DNA from: DASTQL01 sp035761805
GTDB taxonomy: Bacteria; Actinomycetota; Actinomycetes; Jiangellales; Jiangellaceae
Reading direction: 5' to 3'
Length of the DNA: 27,179 nt
Assembly: GCA_035761805.1 (NCBI GenBank)
Contig: DASTQL010000065.1
Location: forward strand, 1-27,179
Shown here piece after piece: positions 7,325 through 14,689 of the stretch. Made by a program: the position numbers and the translations under genes. Under the pieces are notes generated by a model, which ran no database searches, was not told where the DNA came from, and worked only from the letters and a program-made list of their open reading frames with translations. Positions within the stretch are counted from its first letter, which is position 1, and each line of letters starts with the position of its first letter.

Positions 7325-8299
7325 GTGGAGCAGCGACGGCTCGGCCGCAGCGGCCTGCGCGTGTCCCGGCTCGCTCTCGGCACCATGACCTGGGGACGCG
7401 ACACCGACGAGCACGAGGCGCGCGAGCAGCTCGAGGCCTTCGTCGACTGCGGGGGGACTCTCGTCGACACCGCAGCCGCGTACGCCGAGGGAGACAGCGA
7501 GCGCGTCGTGGGCAGCCTGCTCGGCCGGGTCGTCGCGCGCGCCGAGGTCGTGCTGGCGACGAAGGCGGGCGTCTCGCGAGCCGACGGTGTGCGCCGGGTC
7601 GACACCTCGAGGGGCGTCCTGCTCGACCAGCTCGACGGCTCGCTGCGGCGCCTGGGGACCGACCATGTCGACCTGTGGCAGGTCCATGCGTGGTGCGACG
7701 AGGTCCCGCTCGAGGAGACCTTGGCCGCTCTCGACCACGCGGTGGCCAGCGGGCGTGCGCGCTACGTCGGTGTGTCCAACTACTCCGGCTGGCAGACGGG
7801 TTGGGCGGCGGCGTGGCAGGTGGGCTCCCCGGGCCGGGCCCCCCTGACGTCCACGCAGGTCGAGTACTCGCTGCTGCAGCGCGGCGTCGAGCGCGAGGTG
7901 CTGCCGGCGGTGGAACGGCTGGGGCTCGGCGTCCTCCCCTGGTCACCGCTGGGCCGGGGGGTGTTGACCGGCAAGTACCGCGCCGGGACGCCGGCGGACT
8001 CCCGCGCCGCGTCGCCCCACTTCGCGGACTTCATCGAGGTCTACCTCGACGAGCGGTCGCGCCGGGTGGTGGAGGCCGTGTGCACCGCTGCCGACGGGCT
8101 CGGCGTGCAGCCGCTGGAGGTGGCACTCGCCTGGGTGCGGGACCGGCCCGGCGTGACGTCCCCCGTGGTGGGTGCCCGCACCGCGGCGCAGTTGCGCGGC
8201 GCGCTGCCGGTCGAGCAGATCAGCCTGCCGGAGGAGATCCGGGTGGCGCTCGACGAGGTCTCCGCACCGGTCGTCGGCTACCCGGAGCGGACCCGGTGA
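7325..8299 (+). CDS. Aldo/keto reductase
   Basis: A 324-residue NADPH-dependent aldo/keto reductase with the complete catalytic tetrad: D48 and Y53 in VDTAAAYAEG, K80 in ATKAG, and H121 in DLWQVHAW. Later family landmarks include GVSNYSGWQ, the substrate/cofactor-loop segment QVEYSLLQRGVE and PWSPLGRGVLTGKY. It has the size of AKR families acting on small carbonyls; the physiological substrate is unknown. The GTG start follows a TAGGGT box by seven bases. The TGA stop overlaps the GTG of the next gene (GTGA), a pairing also seen in Streptomyces, where the HhH protein follows an AKR. Confidence 0.95.
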   Translation: MEQRRLGRSGLRVSRLALGTMTWGRDTDEHEAREQLEAFVDCGGTLVDTAAAYAEGDSERVVGSLLGRVVARAEVVLATKAGVSRADGVRRVDTSRGVLLDQLDGSLRRLGTDHVDLWQVHAWCDEVPLEETLAALDHAVASGRARYVGVSNYSGWQTGWAAAWQVGSPGRAPLTSTQVEYSLLQRGVEREVLPAVERLGLGVLPWSPLGRGVLTGKYRAGTPADSRAASPHFADFIEVYLDERSRRVVEAVCTAADGLGVQPLEVALAWVRDRPGVTSPVVGARTAAQLRGALPVEQISLPEEIRVALDEVSAPVVGYPERTR

Positions 8300-9591
8300 C
8301 CCTCACCGGCCCCGCCGACCTCACGCAGGTCCTGGCGTCCGCCGGCGCGTCCGCCGACCTGGCCGGCCCTGTGGCCGAGACGCTCGGTCCGGAGGCATCC
8401 GGGCTGTTGACGAACGACCCGTGGCGGCTGCTCGACGTGCGCGTCGTCCGGCCCGAGCAGGCCGACGCCTTCGCCCGCGAGGTCCTGGGTGGCGCGTCTC
8501 CGGGCGACCCGCGCCGCGGGGCGGCCCTGGTCTCCTGGCACCTGCGGCGAGCGGCCGCGGACGGGCACACCGCCGTCCCGGAGCCGCTGGTGCACGCGGC
8601 GCTGGCCGGTCAGGGGGTGACCGAGCCCGGAGCCGCCGTCGGGGCCGCGCGCGACGACGGTCGGGTGCTGTCCGTGGGTGGCCTGCTCGCGGGCGCGGAC
8701 CTGGCCTACGCCGAGGACGCGGTCGCCGAGGGCCTGCTGCGGCTGACGGCCGCCGCCGAGCCGCTGGAGATCACCTCGGACGGGGCCGCGGACCCGTTGC
8801 TCGAGACCGTCGCGACCCATGGGGTCGTCCTGGTCGAGTCCCCGTACGAGGCTCGCCTCGGGCCGGTGGAGTCCGTCCTGGTGCGCCTGCCCGCGGTCCG
8901 CCTGGTGGATCGGGCCGAGCTCCTGGACGTGCCGGCCGCCGCATCGCTGGTCGAGTCGCTCGCCGACGGCGACCGGCTCGTCCTGGCAGGGGACCCGGGG
9001 CTCCTGCCACCGGCTGGGCCGGGGCGGGTGCTCGTGGACGGCATCGCGTCCGGTCGGTTCCCCGTCGTGACCCGTGAGCCCGCCCGCTCCCCCGTGGGCG
9101 ACCTGGTCACCGCCCTGCGGGCGGGACACCTGCCCGACGTCGACGACACCGATCGTGCCGTCGTGGTCCTGCCCACCACCGACCAGGCCGCAGCCGACCT
9201 GGTGGTCCGCGTGGTGGCGGAGTCCGTCCCACGGGTCCACGGCGTCGACCCCGACGACGTGGTCGTCGTCGCTCCGCGGCGCAGGGGCGTGGCCGGTGCA
9301 GCCGCCCTGGACGCCGCCCTGACGGCACGCCTCGGCCCTCGGGCGGGGCCTCGCGCCCGGTGCGTCCACGAGGCACATGCGGAGGGGAGCCGCTGGCCGG
9401 CGGTGGTGGTCGTGCTCCCCGCGGAGGCCACGGGTGTCCTCAGCCGAGCCCTGGTGGCCACCGCGTGCTCGCTGGCGGACCGCCACGTCTGCGTGGTGGC
9501 CGCGGCGGGGCCGGTGCTGCGCGACGCCGTCCGGCGGACCCCGGTCCGGCACCGGACCACCAGGCTGGCGGCGCTGCTCCGTGCAGGGTGA
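8296..9591 (+). CDS. Helix-hairpin-helix protein with degenerate RecD-like helicase core
   Basis: A 431-residue protein. Residues about 10-110 form a helix-hairpin-helix region (LGPEASGLLTNDPWRLLDV, then DPRRGAALVSW) like the N-terminal part of RecD2-type proteins. Residues 228-243 (LVLAGDPGLLPPAGPG) correspond to RecD helicase motif III. Residues about 357-364 (VHEAHAEG) stand where VHKSQG is expected, and 382-401 resemble a decayed motif VI without the TRAR arginine. No Walker A (GxxGKT) exists anywhere, so ATP-driven unwinding is unlikely. It probably binds DNA or a protein partner. It is translationally coupled to the aldo/keto reductase by a GTGA overlap. Streptomyces has related, longer proteins with a poorly defined role. 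Confidence 0.8.
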   Translation: MTLTGPADLTQVLASAGASADLAGPVAETLGPEASGLLTNDPWRLLDVRVVRPEQADAFAREVLGGASPGDPRRGAALVSWHLRRAAADGHTAVPEPLVHAALAGQGVTEPGAAVGAARDDGRVLSVGGLLAGADLAYAEDAVAEGLLRLTAAAEPLEITSDGAADPLLETVATHGVVLVESPYEARLGPVESVLVRLPAVRLVDRAELLDVPAAASLVESLADGDRLVLAGDPGLLPPAGPGRVLVDGIASGRFPVVTREPARSPVGDLVTALRAGHLPDVDDTDRAVVVLPTTDQAAADLVVRVVAESVPRVHGVDPDDVVVVAPRRRGVAGAAALDAALTARLGPRAGPRARCVHEAHAEGSRWPAVVVVLPAEATGVLSRALVATACSLADRHVCVVAAAGPVLRDAVRRTPVRHRTTRLAALLRAG

Positions 9592-9600
9592 GGCGCCGGT

Positions 9601-10218
9601 TCAGGCGTGCGGGTCCTCGGCCACGAGGTCGTCCAGCCGGTAGACCAGCAGGTCGGGGTCGGCCACGGCGAAGGGGTCCTCGTCGTCGACCGGCTCGTCG
9701 TCGGGGTCCAGCGACTGGACCCACACCGTGCCACCGACGGCGGAGAGCCCCGCCGCCTCCGCGGCCTCGTCGAAGCCGTCGACGCCGTACGCGTGGAGCA
9801 TCTGGTAGAGCGCCCGGCCGGAGTGGGTCACGTCCGCGTCCGCCGCCTCGGAGGGGTCCGAGGGGAAGGCATCGGCGTAGGCCGCCCGACCGGCGGCCAG
9901 CAGGCGCGCCATGTCGCCGAGCTCGTAGTCGCGGCGGACCAGCACGGTGATGCGCCCGCTGTCGACGGCCTCGCCCTCGTGCTCGGCGGCGACGAGGGCG
10001 TCCACGGGGAACTCCCACGGGGTGACCTCGTCGTGGGCCTCGAAGAGTGCGTCGTCGTAGCGATCCGCGGCCTCGCGTAGTGCGGTGTACGCCGACTGCA
10101 CCTGCAGGTCACCCTCGCCGGTGCTGTGCTCGCACGCGTCGAGGTGATCACGGAGGGCGGCGACGAGCACCTCCAGGGCGGCGCGCGGGTCAGGACGGCC
10201 GAGCGGGGGCGTGGTCAC
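9601..10218 (-). CDS. Conserved hypothetical acidic protein
   Basis: A 205-residue soluble, acidic protein with no signal peptide or membrane segment. The N-terminal part (about 12-70) is helical, the middle (88-115) reads ITVLVRRDYELGDMARLLAAG, and the C-terminal 35 residues are Asp/Glu-rich. I recognise no catalytic motif. Proteins of this type occur in actinobacteria near the M20 peptidase and DUF5703 genes. The GTG start lies seven bases after TAGCGT, again a leaderless layout. Its stop is nine bases from that of the HhH gene (convergent). The divergent neighbour is the DUF5703 gene at 10260. Confidence 0.8.
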   Translation of the reverse strand: MTTPPLGRPDPRAALEVLVAALRDHLDACEHSTGEGDLQVQSAYTALREAADRYDDALFEAHDEVTPWEFPVDALVAAEHEGEAVDSGRITVLVRRDYELGDMARLLAAGRAAYADAFPSDPSEAADADVTHSGRALYQMLHAYGVDGFDEAAEAAGLSAVGGTVWVQSLDPDDEPVDDEDPFAVADPDLLVYRLDDLVAEDPHA

Positions 10219-10225
10219 GACGAGG

Positions 10226-10231
10226 ACGCTA
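10226..10231 (-). promoter_or_regulatory. Predicted -10 box TAGCGT, leaderless transcript
   Basis: The minus strand reads TAGCGT, seven bases, then the GTG at 10218. The pattern matches the other leaderless genes in the window. The 41-base divergent space to the DUF5703 start must hold promoters for both genes. Confidence 0.55.
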
Positions 10232-10259
10232 TCGCCCGGACCCGTGCCACCATGGCCCG

Positions 10260-10448
10260 ATGGCAGCGGAGTACGAGTTCCAGCACCTGCGCCTCGCGCG
10301 CGATGTCACCCGCGGCACCGCCCGCCGGCTGCTCACCGAGCACGCCGAGTACGGCCACTGGGAGCTGGCGACCCTGCGGCGGTCCCCGGACGGCACCCGG
10401 CGGGTGACCCTCCGCCGCCGGATCATCCGTGCCGTGCGTACGGCCTGA
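10260..10448 (+). CDS. DUF5703 family protein
   Basis: A 62-residue basic protein starting MAAEYEFQHLRLARDV and containing RRLLTEHAEYGHWELATLR, the hallmark of DUF5703, followed by a basic C-terminus (VTLRRRIIRAVRTA). Function is unknown. It is a widespread small actinobacterial protein normally found convergent to, or next to, an M20 peptidase gene, as here: only three bases separate the two stop codons. Charge and size would suit nucleic acid or ribosome binding, but that is speculation. Confidence 0.92.
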   Translation: MAAEYEFQHLRLARDVTRGTARRLLTEHAEYGHWELATLRRSPDGTRRVTLRRRIIRAVRTA

Positions 10449-10451
10449 TCG

Positions 10452-11771
10452 TCAGCAGGTCCGCAGGAACCGGTCCAGGACCCGGCTCCCGAAGCGCAGG
10501 CTCTCGACCGGGACGCGCTCGTCCACGCCGTGGAACATCCCCGCGAAGTCGAGGTCGGCCGGTAGCCGGAGCGGCGCGAAGCCGTACCCACGGATCCCCA
10601 TGATGCTGAACGCCTTGTTGTCGGTGCCGCCGGACAGGCAGTACGGCAGCACGATGGCGTCGGCGTCCTCCGCGTGCAGCGCGGCGACCATCGCGTCGAC
10701 CAGGTCGCCGACGAACGGCACCTCGAGCGACACGTCGCGGTGGTGGACCGATACGTCCACCTCGGGACCGGCCAGGTCACGGACAGTGGACACGAGACGC
10801 TCCTCGTGCCCCGGCAGGAACCTGCAGTCGACCACGGCCTCCGCCACCCCTGGCACGACGTTGTGCTTGTAGCCGGCCCGAAGCATCGTCGGGTTGGCCG
10901 TGTCACGCAGCGTCGCCCCCACGAACCGGGCGAGACTGCCCAGCCGCGACAGCAGGACGTCCGGGTCGTCCGGGTCGAACTCGACGCCGGTGATCTCCGT
11001 CACGCCGTCGAGGAACGCACGGACCGTGGGGGTGATCTCGACGGGCCAGGCGTGCGTCCCGATCCGCGAGACCGCCGCGGCGAGCCGGACGACGGCGTTG
11101 TCGTCGTGGACCTGGGAGCCGTGTCCGGCCCGTCCTCGGGCGAGCAGCCGCAGCCAGGCGATGCCCTTCTCGGCCGTCTGGAGCAGGTAGACCCGTTGGC
11201 CCGCCACCGTCGTGGAGAAGCCACCGACCTCGCTGACCGCCTCGCTGACACCCTCGATCAGGTCCGGCCGGTTGTCGACGAGCCAGTGGGCGCCGAGCAC
11301 GCCACCGGCCTCCTCGTCGGCGAGGAACGCGAAGACGAGGTCACGCGGCGGCCGCCGGCCCTCCCGCACCATCGCGCGGAGCACCGCGAGCATCATCGCG
11401 TCCATGCCCTTCATGTCGACCGCACCGCGTCCCCACAGGCACCCGTCCCGCTCCTCGCCCGAGAACGGCGGCACGGCCCAGTCCGCCGCGTCGGCGGGCA
11501 CCACGTCCAGGTGGCCGTGCACGAGCAGGGCCGGACGGGACGAGTCGGCTCCCTCCACGCGAACGACGACGCTGGAGCGGCCGGGCCGGCTCTCCACCAT
11601 CTCCGGGCCCAGTCCGACGTCGGTCAGGAGCGCCATGACGTGCTCGGCCGCCCGCCGCTCCCCCGGCCCCGAGCCGTCGCCGTAGTTGGAGGTGTCGATG
11701 CGCAGGAGGTCGCGGCACAGGTCGACGACCTCGGCCTCGGGGCCGGGCCGTGGTGCTGGGGGCAGGGTCAT
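10452..11771 (-). CDS. M20 family metallopeptidase (ArgE/DapE/carboxypeptidase-like)
   Basis: A 439-residue dizinc hydrolase of the M20 family. Metal-site motifs are visible: HGHLDVVP (H87, catalytic D89), the bridging D119 in GRGAVDMKG, catalytic and ligand glutamates E153-E154 in ADEEAGG, and a C-terminal GMFHGVDERV that supplies the last histidine. The dimerisation lid lies about 205-330 (GRAGHGSQVHDDNAV). The likely role is hydrolysis of an acylated amino acid or a small peptide; the exact substrate cannot be read from sequence. The start at the ATG at 11771 is preceded by AGGA about ten bases upstream. By synteny it corresponds to the mycobacterial ArgE/DapE-like gene near uppP. Confidence 0.94.
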   Translation of the reverse strand: MTLPPAPRPGPEAEVVDLCRDLLRIDTSNYGDGSGPGERRAAEHVMALLTDVGLGPEMVESRPGRSSVVVRVEGADSSRPALLVHGHLDVVPADAADWAVPPFSGEERDGCLWGRGAVDMKGMDAMMLAVLRAMVREGRRPPRDLVFAFLADEEAGGVLGAHWLVDNRPDLIEGVSEAVSEVGGFSTTVAGQRVYLLQTAEKGIAWLRLLARGRAGHGSQVHDDNAVVRLAAAVSRIGTHAWPVEITPTVRAFLDGVTEITGVEFDPDDPDVLLSRLGSLARFVGATLRDTANPTMLRAGYKHNVVPGVAEAVVDCRFLPGHEERLVSTVRDLAGPEVDVSVHHRDVSLEVPFVGDLVDAMVAALHAEDADAIVLPYCLSGGTDNKAFSIMGIRGYGFAPLRLPADLDFAGMFHGVDERVPVESLRFGSRVLDRFLRTC

Positions 11772-11844
11772 GCCGGCCCATCCTGCCGCCTCCGGTGGCA
11801 CCCCGGCAGCGGCCGGCCGTTCGTGGCGGCACTCGTGGATTTGC

Positions 11845-11850
11845 TAGAGT
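11845..11850 (+). promoter_or_regulatory. Predicted -10 box TAGAGT of the tRNA-Leu gene
   Basis: TTTGCTAGAGTTC at 11840-11852 contains an extended -10 (TGC-TAGAGT), 34 bases before the mature tRNA start. The -35 is weak. Confidence 0.6.
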
Positions 11851-11883
11851 TCAGCGCGCCGCGGCGGTCACGCCGACGAGCTC

Positions 11884-11971
11884 GTCCGAGTGGCGGAATG
11901 GCAGACGCGCTAGCTTGAGGTGCTAGTGCCCTTCAACGGGCGTGGGGGTTCAAGTCCCCCCTCGGACACCA
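11884..11971 (+). tRNA. tRNA-Leu, anticodon GAG, CCA encoded
   Basis: An 88-base class II tRNA. The acceptor arm GTCCGAG (11884-11890) pairs fully with CTCGGAC (11961-11967), followed by an encoded ACCA. The D-arm contains GGCGGAATGGCAGACGC. The anticodon loop TTGAGGT gives GAG, which reads CUC and CUU leucine codons. A long variable arm (GTGCCCTTCAACGGGCGT) follows, then the T-arm with GGTTCAAGTCC. I saw no integrase or duplicated 3' end nearby, so there is no sign of use as an attachment site. Confidence 0.97.
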
Positions 11972-12088
11972 GTCCCGGTGGGCTCACACCGCTGACGCTC
12001 CTCGGCGATCTGCCGCGCCCGTGGCGGGAAGGACACCGTAGGCGATACGCGACGGTTCGCAGCACCATCTCCAGGGAAGGACCAGCCC

Positions 12089-12637
12089 GTGGAGGACGGC
12101 GCGACCACCGGGCGACGCCGGGGGACGACCGACATGGAGCCCGACGTCGTTGTGGCGCGGACGTACGACCGGGCCGACGAGACCCCCGCCGAGCGGCTGG
12201 ACCGCAACTGGAACGAGCTGCTCCAGGAGCTGCGGGTCGCGCAGACCGGTACCCAGATCCTGTTCGCGTTCCTCCTGAGCATCGCGTTCACCGGGTCCTT
12301 CCAGCAGGCCGACACCTTCACCCACGTCGTCTACGCGGTCACGCTCGTGCTGGCGGGACTCGCGACCGGCCTCCTCATCGCGCCCGTGGCGGTACACCGG
12401 CAGGTGTTCCGCAAGGGTCTCAAGCAGGAGCTGGTGGCCACGGCAAGCCGGCTCGCCGGGGGCGGGCTCTTCCTCCTCATGCTCACCGTCGCCGGCGGGC
12501 TGCTGGTGGCCCTCGACGTCGTGATGCCTCGAGCGTGGGCGGTGGGAACGGTCGTGGGCGTGCTGGTGTGGTTCACGGTGTTCTGGTACCTGCTCCCCGT
12601 CGTGGTCCGGCGGCGCGGGCGGGCTGCAGACCGCTAG
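12089..12637 (+). CDS. DUF6328 family membrane protein
   Basis: A 182-residue inner-membrane protein. A hydrophilic N-terminus (1-60) contains ERLDRNWNELLQELRVAQTGTQ, the recognisable signature of the DUF6328 family. Four hydrophobic segments follow (about 62-80, 90-110, 127-150, 153-175), with a basic C-terminus. Function is unknown. The start is the GTG at 12089, because GGGAAGGA lies about eight bases upstream; an in-frame ATG at 12134 is less likely. It follows the tRNA after a 117-base gap and precedes another small membrane protein. Confidence 0.85.
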   Translation: MEDGATTGRRRGTTDMEPDVVVARTYDRADETPAERLDRNWNELLQELRVAQTGTQILFAFLLSIAFTGSFQQADTFTHVVYAVTLVLAGLATGLLIAPVAVHRQVFRKGLKQELVATASRLAGGGLFLLMLTVAGGLLVALDVVMPRAWAVGTVVGVLVWFTVFWYLLPVVVRRRGRAADR

Positions 12638-12684
12638 CGTGTCGTCGTCCGGCGCCGACCGCCGGAGCGGACCCGGAGGCCCAC

Positions 12685-12981
12685 GTGTGCGGTTGCTTCG
12701 TCCTGCTGCTGGGGGCCTTCGCCCCCCGGCTCGCCCTCGCCCTCATGGCGCTGTTCAACGACGAGATCACCCGAGCCTTCGACGGCAGCTGGGTGATCCC
12801 GTTCATCGGCTGGCTCTTCCTGCCGTACACCACGCTGGCGTACGTCCTGCTGTCGTGGTGGACGGGTTCCGTGGGCGGCTTCGAATGGTTCCTCGTGGCC
12901 TTTGCGTTCGTCCTCGACCTCGCGTCGTACGGGGGCGGGTGGCGGCGGCGCGCCGACGTCGCGTCCTACCGGCGCGCCTGA
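12685..12981 (+). CDS. Small conserved membrane protein
   Basis: A 98-residue protein with an N-terminal CGC motif and two to three membrane segments (about 4-25, 36-57 and 65-83) separated by FNDEITRAFDGSW, ending in a basic tail. Similar small actinobacterial membrane proteins keep the FLPYTTLAYV and LDLASYGGG segments; their function is unknown. The GTG start has a strong GGAGG six bases upstream. It lies 47 bases after the DUF6328 gene on the same strand, so co-transcription is plausible. Confidence 0.8.
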   Translation: MCGCFVLLLGAFAPRLALALMALFNDEITRAFDGSWVIPFIGWLFLPYTTLAYVLLSWWTGSVGGFEWFLVAFAFVLDLASYGGGWRRRADVASYRRA

Positions 12982-12999
12982 CGCACGGTACGCCGCGGC

Positions 13000-14160
13000 T
13001 CAGGCCGGGCGGGTCACCAGCCGATTGCCCAGTGCGTCGGCGTAGCGGGTCAGGAGTGGCCCGGCGACCGCCAGCACGAGCACGTACGCGCTGACCAGCG
13101 GACCGATCCCGGGCACCCCCGCGATCACGGCGAGTCCGGCGATCACCACCGAGAACTCGCCCCGCGCGACGAGAGCGGTGCCCGCACGCAGTCGGCCGCG
13201 TGGTCCCACGCCGTCGCGTCGAGCGGCGTACCACCCCGTGCCGACCTTGCTGACCCCTGTCACCAGGGCGAGCAGGAGCGCGGCCGGGAGCGCCGGGAGG
13301 ACGGCCGTGGTGTCCGTGGCCAGCCCGAACGCCAGGAAGAAGGCGGCCGCGAAGAGATCACGCAGGGGTCTGAGGACCTCACGCGCCCGGTCGGCGGTGC
13401 GGCCGGAGAGCGCGAGACCGACCAGGAAGGCACCCACCGCCGCCGAGGCGCCCAGCCACTGGGCCAGCCCGGCAACCAGGAGCGTGATCCCGAGCACCTG
13501 CAGGAGCAGCTGCTCGTCGTCGTCGACGCTGAAGCCACGCGCAAGGTGCTCTCCCCAGCGGCCGGACGCCCAGAGGGCCACGAGCACGAGGCTCACCGCG
13601 GCGACCGACCCGGCGGCCGCCTGCCACACCGATCCGCCCGCCAGGAGCACGGCCAGGGCGGGGAGGTAGGCGGCCATCGCGATGTCCTCGAGGACCAGCA
13701 CCGAGAGTATCGCCGGGCTCTCCCGGTAGCCGAGCCGGCCCAGGTCCGACAGCAACCGGGCCACGATGCCGGAGGAGGAGACCCAGGTCACCCCAGCCAG
13801 CGCGAGCGCCCCCGTCCAGCCCAGGCCGAGCAGGACGCCGGCCAGGAAGCCGGGCGTCGCGTTGAGGGCGACGTCGGCCAGGCCCGACGGTGCGTGCCGC
13901 CGCAGGCTCTGGGTGAACTCCGCGACGGAGAACTCCAGCCCGAGGGCGAAGAGGAGCAGCACGACGCCGAGCTCGGCCCCGATCTCGACGAAGGTCTGCG
14001 CCTGCCGCAGGGGGGCGACGCCGCCCTCGCCCACCGCGAGCCCCGCCAGCAGGAACAGCGGGGCCGGGGAGATCCGCAGCCGGCGGGCCAGCCCACCGAG
14101 GAGGCTGAGCGCGACGAAGACGACGCCCAGCTCGATGAGGAGCGCCGCCGTGCGATCCAT
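13000..14160 (-). CDS. Cation:proton antiporter (CPA2 family, KhtU-like)
   Basis: A 386-residue membrane antiporter with about 11-12 hydrophobic segments. CPA2 landmarks include LLLFALGLEFSVAEF (about 68-82), SSSGIVARLLSDLG (about 128-141), the transport aspartate D159 in LVLEDIA, and VGAFLVGLALSG. Unlike KefB or KefC it has no C-terminal TrkA-N domain; regulation is probably supplied by the separate upstream TrkA-C protein, as in KhtTU. It likely exchanges potassium or sodium for protons. The ATG at 14160 lies two bases after the regulator's stop; a TTG at 14166 would overlap that stop instead. Confidence 0.93.
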   Translation of the reverse strand: MDRTAALLIELGVVFVALSLLGGLARRLRISPAPLFLLAGLAVGEGGVAPLRQAQTFVEIGAELGVVLLLFALGLEFSVAEFTQSLRRHAPSGLADVALNATPGFLAGVLLGLGWTGALALAGVTWVSSSGIVARLLSDLGRLGYRESPAILSVLVLEDIAMAAYLPALAVLLAGGSVWQAAAGSVAAVSLVLVALWASGRWGEHLARGFSVDDDEQLLLQVLGITLLVAGLAQWLGASAAVGAFLVGLALSGRTADRAREVLRPLRDLFAAAFFLAFGLATDTTAVLPALPAALLLALVTGVSKVGTGWYAARRDGVGPRGRLRAGTALVARGEFSVVIAGLAVIAGVPGIGPLVSAYVLVLAVAGPLLTRYADALGNRLVTRPA

Positions 14161-14162
14161 CG

Positions 14163-14636
14163 TCAACCACGCAGAAGGTCGCGCACGGCATCGATCCCCT
14201 GGGCCGTGCCGATCACCACCAGGACGTCCCCGGCCTGCAGCGGCTGCGCCGGGGACGGGGCGGCGATGATGTCGTCCCCGTGGACCACCGCCACGATGGA
14301 AGCCCCGGTCCGGCTCCTGGCCCGGGTGTCACCGAGCGTCCGCCCGGCGTACGGCGACCCCTCCGGCACGTCTACCTGCGCCGCGACGAGCCCCGGGATC
14401 TCCCGGGTGAGATCGGCGAACCGCTCGGCGATGCGGGGCGCTCCCAGCAGCTCGGCGATCGCGTCGGCCTCCTCCTCGGTCAGGCGGAGCAGCTCGCGGC
14501 AGGCGTCGGGGTCGTCCCGCTCGTAGACCACCAGCTCGACGCCACCGTCGCGGCGAGCGACGACGCCGACGCGGTCGCCGCTCCTCGTGACGAACTCGTA
14601 ACGGATCCCGACACCTGGAAGCAGGGTCTCTGTCAT
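14163..14636 (-). CDS. Cation:proton antiporter regulatory subunit (KhtT-like, TrkA-C domain)
   Basis: A 157-residue cytoplasmic regulator. The N-terminal half (1-75) starts MTETLLPGVGIRYEF, as in KhtT proteins. The C-terminal half (about 80-157) is an RCK_C/TrkA-C domain (GLVAAQVDVPEGSPYAGRTL, then GDDIIAAPSP and GDVLVVIGT). RCK_C domains bind small ligands, including c-di-AMP in some systems, and gate the partner transporter; the ligand here is unknown. GGGAG lies about eight bases upstream of the ATG. The gene is directly followed by the antiporter, making a two-gene operon, and is divergent from the Nudix gene across 53 bases. Confidence 0.92.
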   Translation of the reverse strand: MTETLLPGVGIRYEFVTRSGDRVGVVARRDGGVELVVYERDDPDACRELLRLTEEEADAIAELLGAPRIAERFADLTREIPGLVAAQVDVPEGSPYAGRTLGDTRARSRTGASIVAVVHGDDIIAAPSPAQPLQAGDVLVVIGTAQGIDAVRDLLRG

Positions 14637-14689
14637 GTCCACGCTCCCATGGTGGCGCGTCGGCCCGGTCGGCGTGAGAGCCTGCGGCG

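Noticed and set aside
5351..7738. Single long protein joining the oxidoreductase and undecaprenyl-diphosphatase
   Set aside because: The two genes use different frames linked by a GTGA overlap; the long frame reads nonsense upstream of the uppP start.
11972..12088. Possible integrated element or attachment site after tRNA-Leu
   Set aside because: No integrase gene or duplicate of the tRNA 3' end is visible nearby; only a weak five-base-pair hairpin follows.
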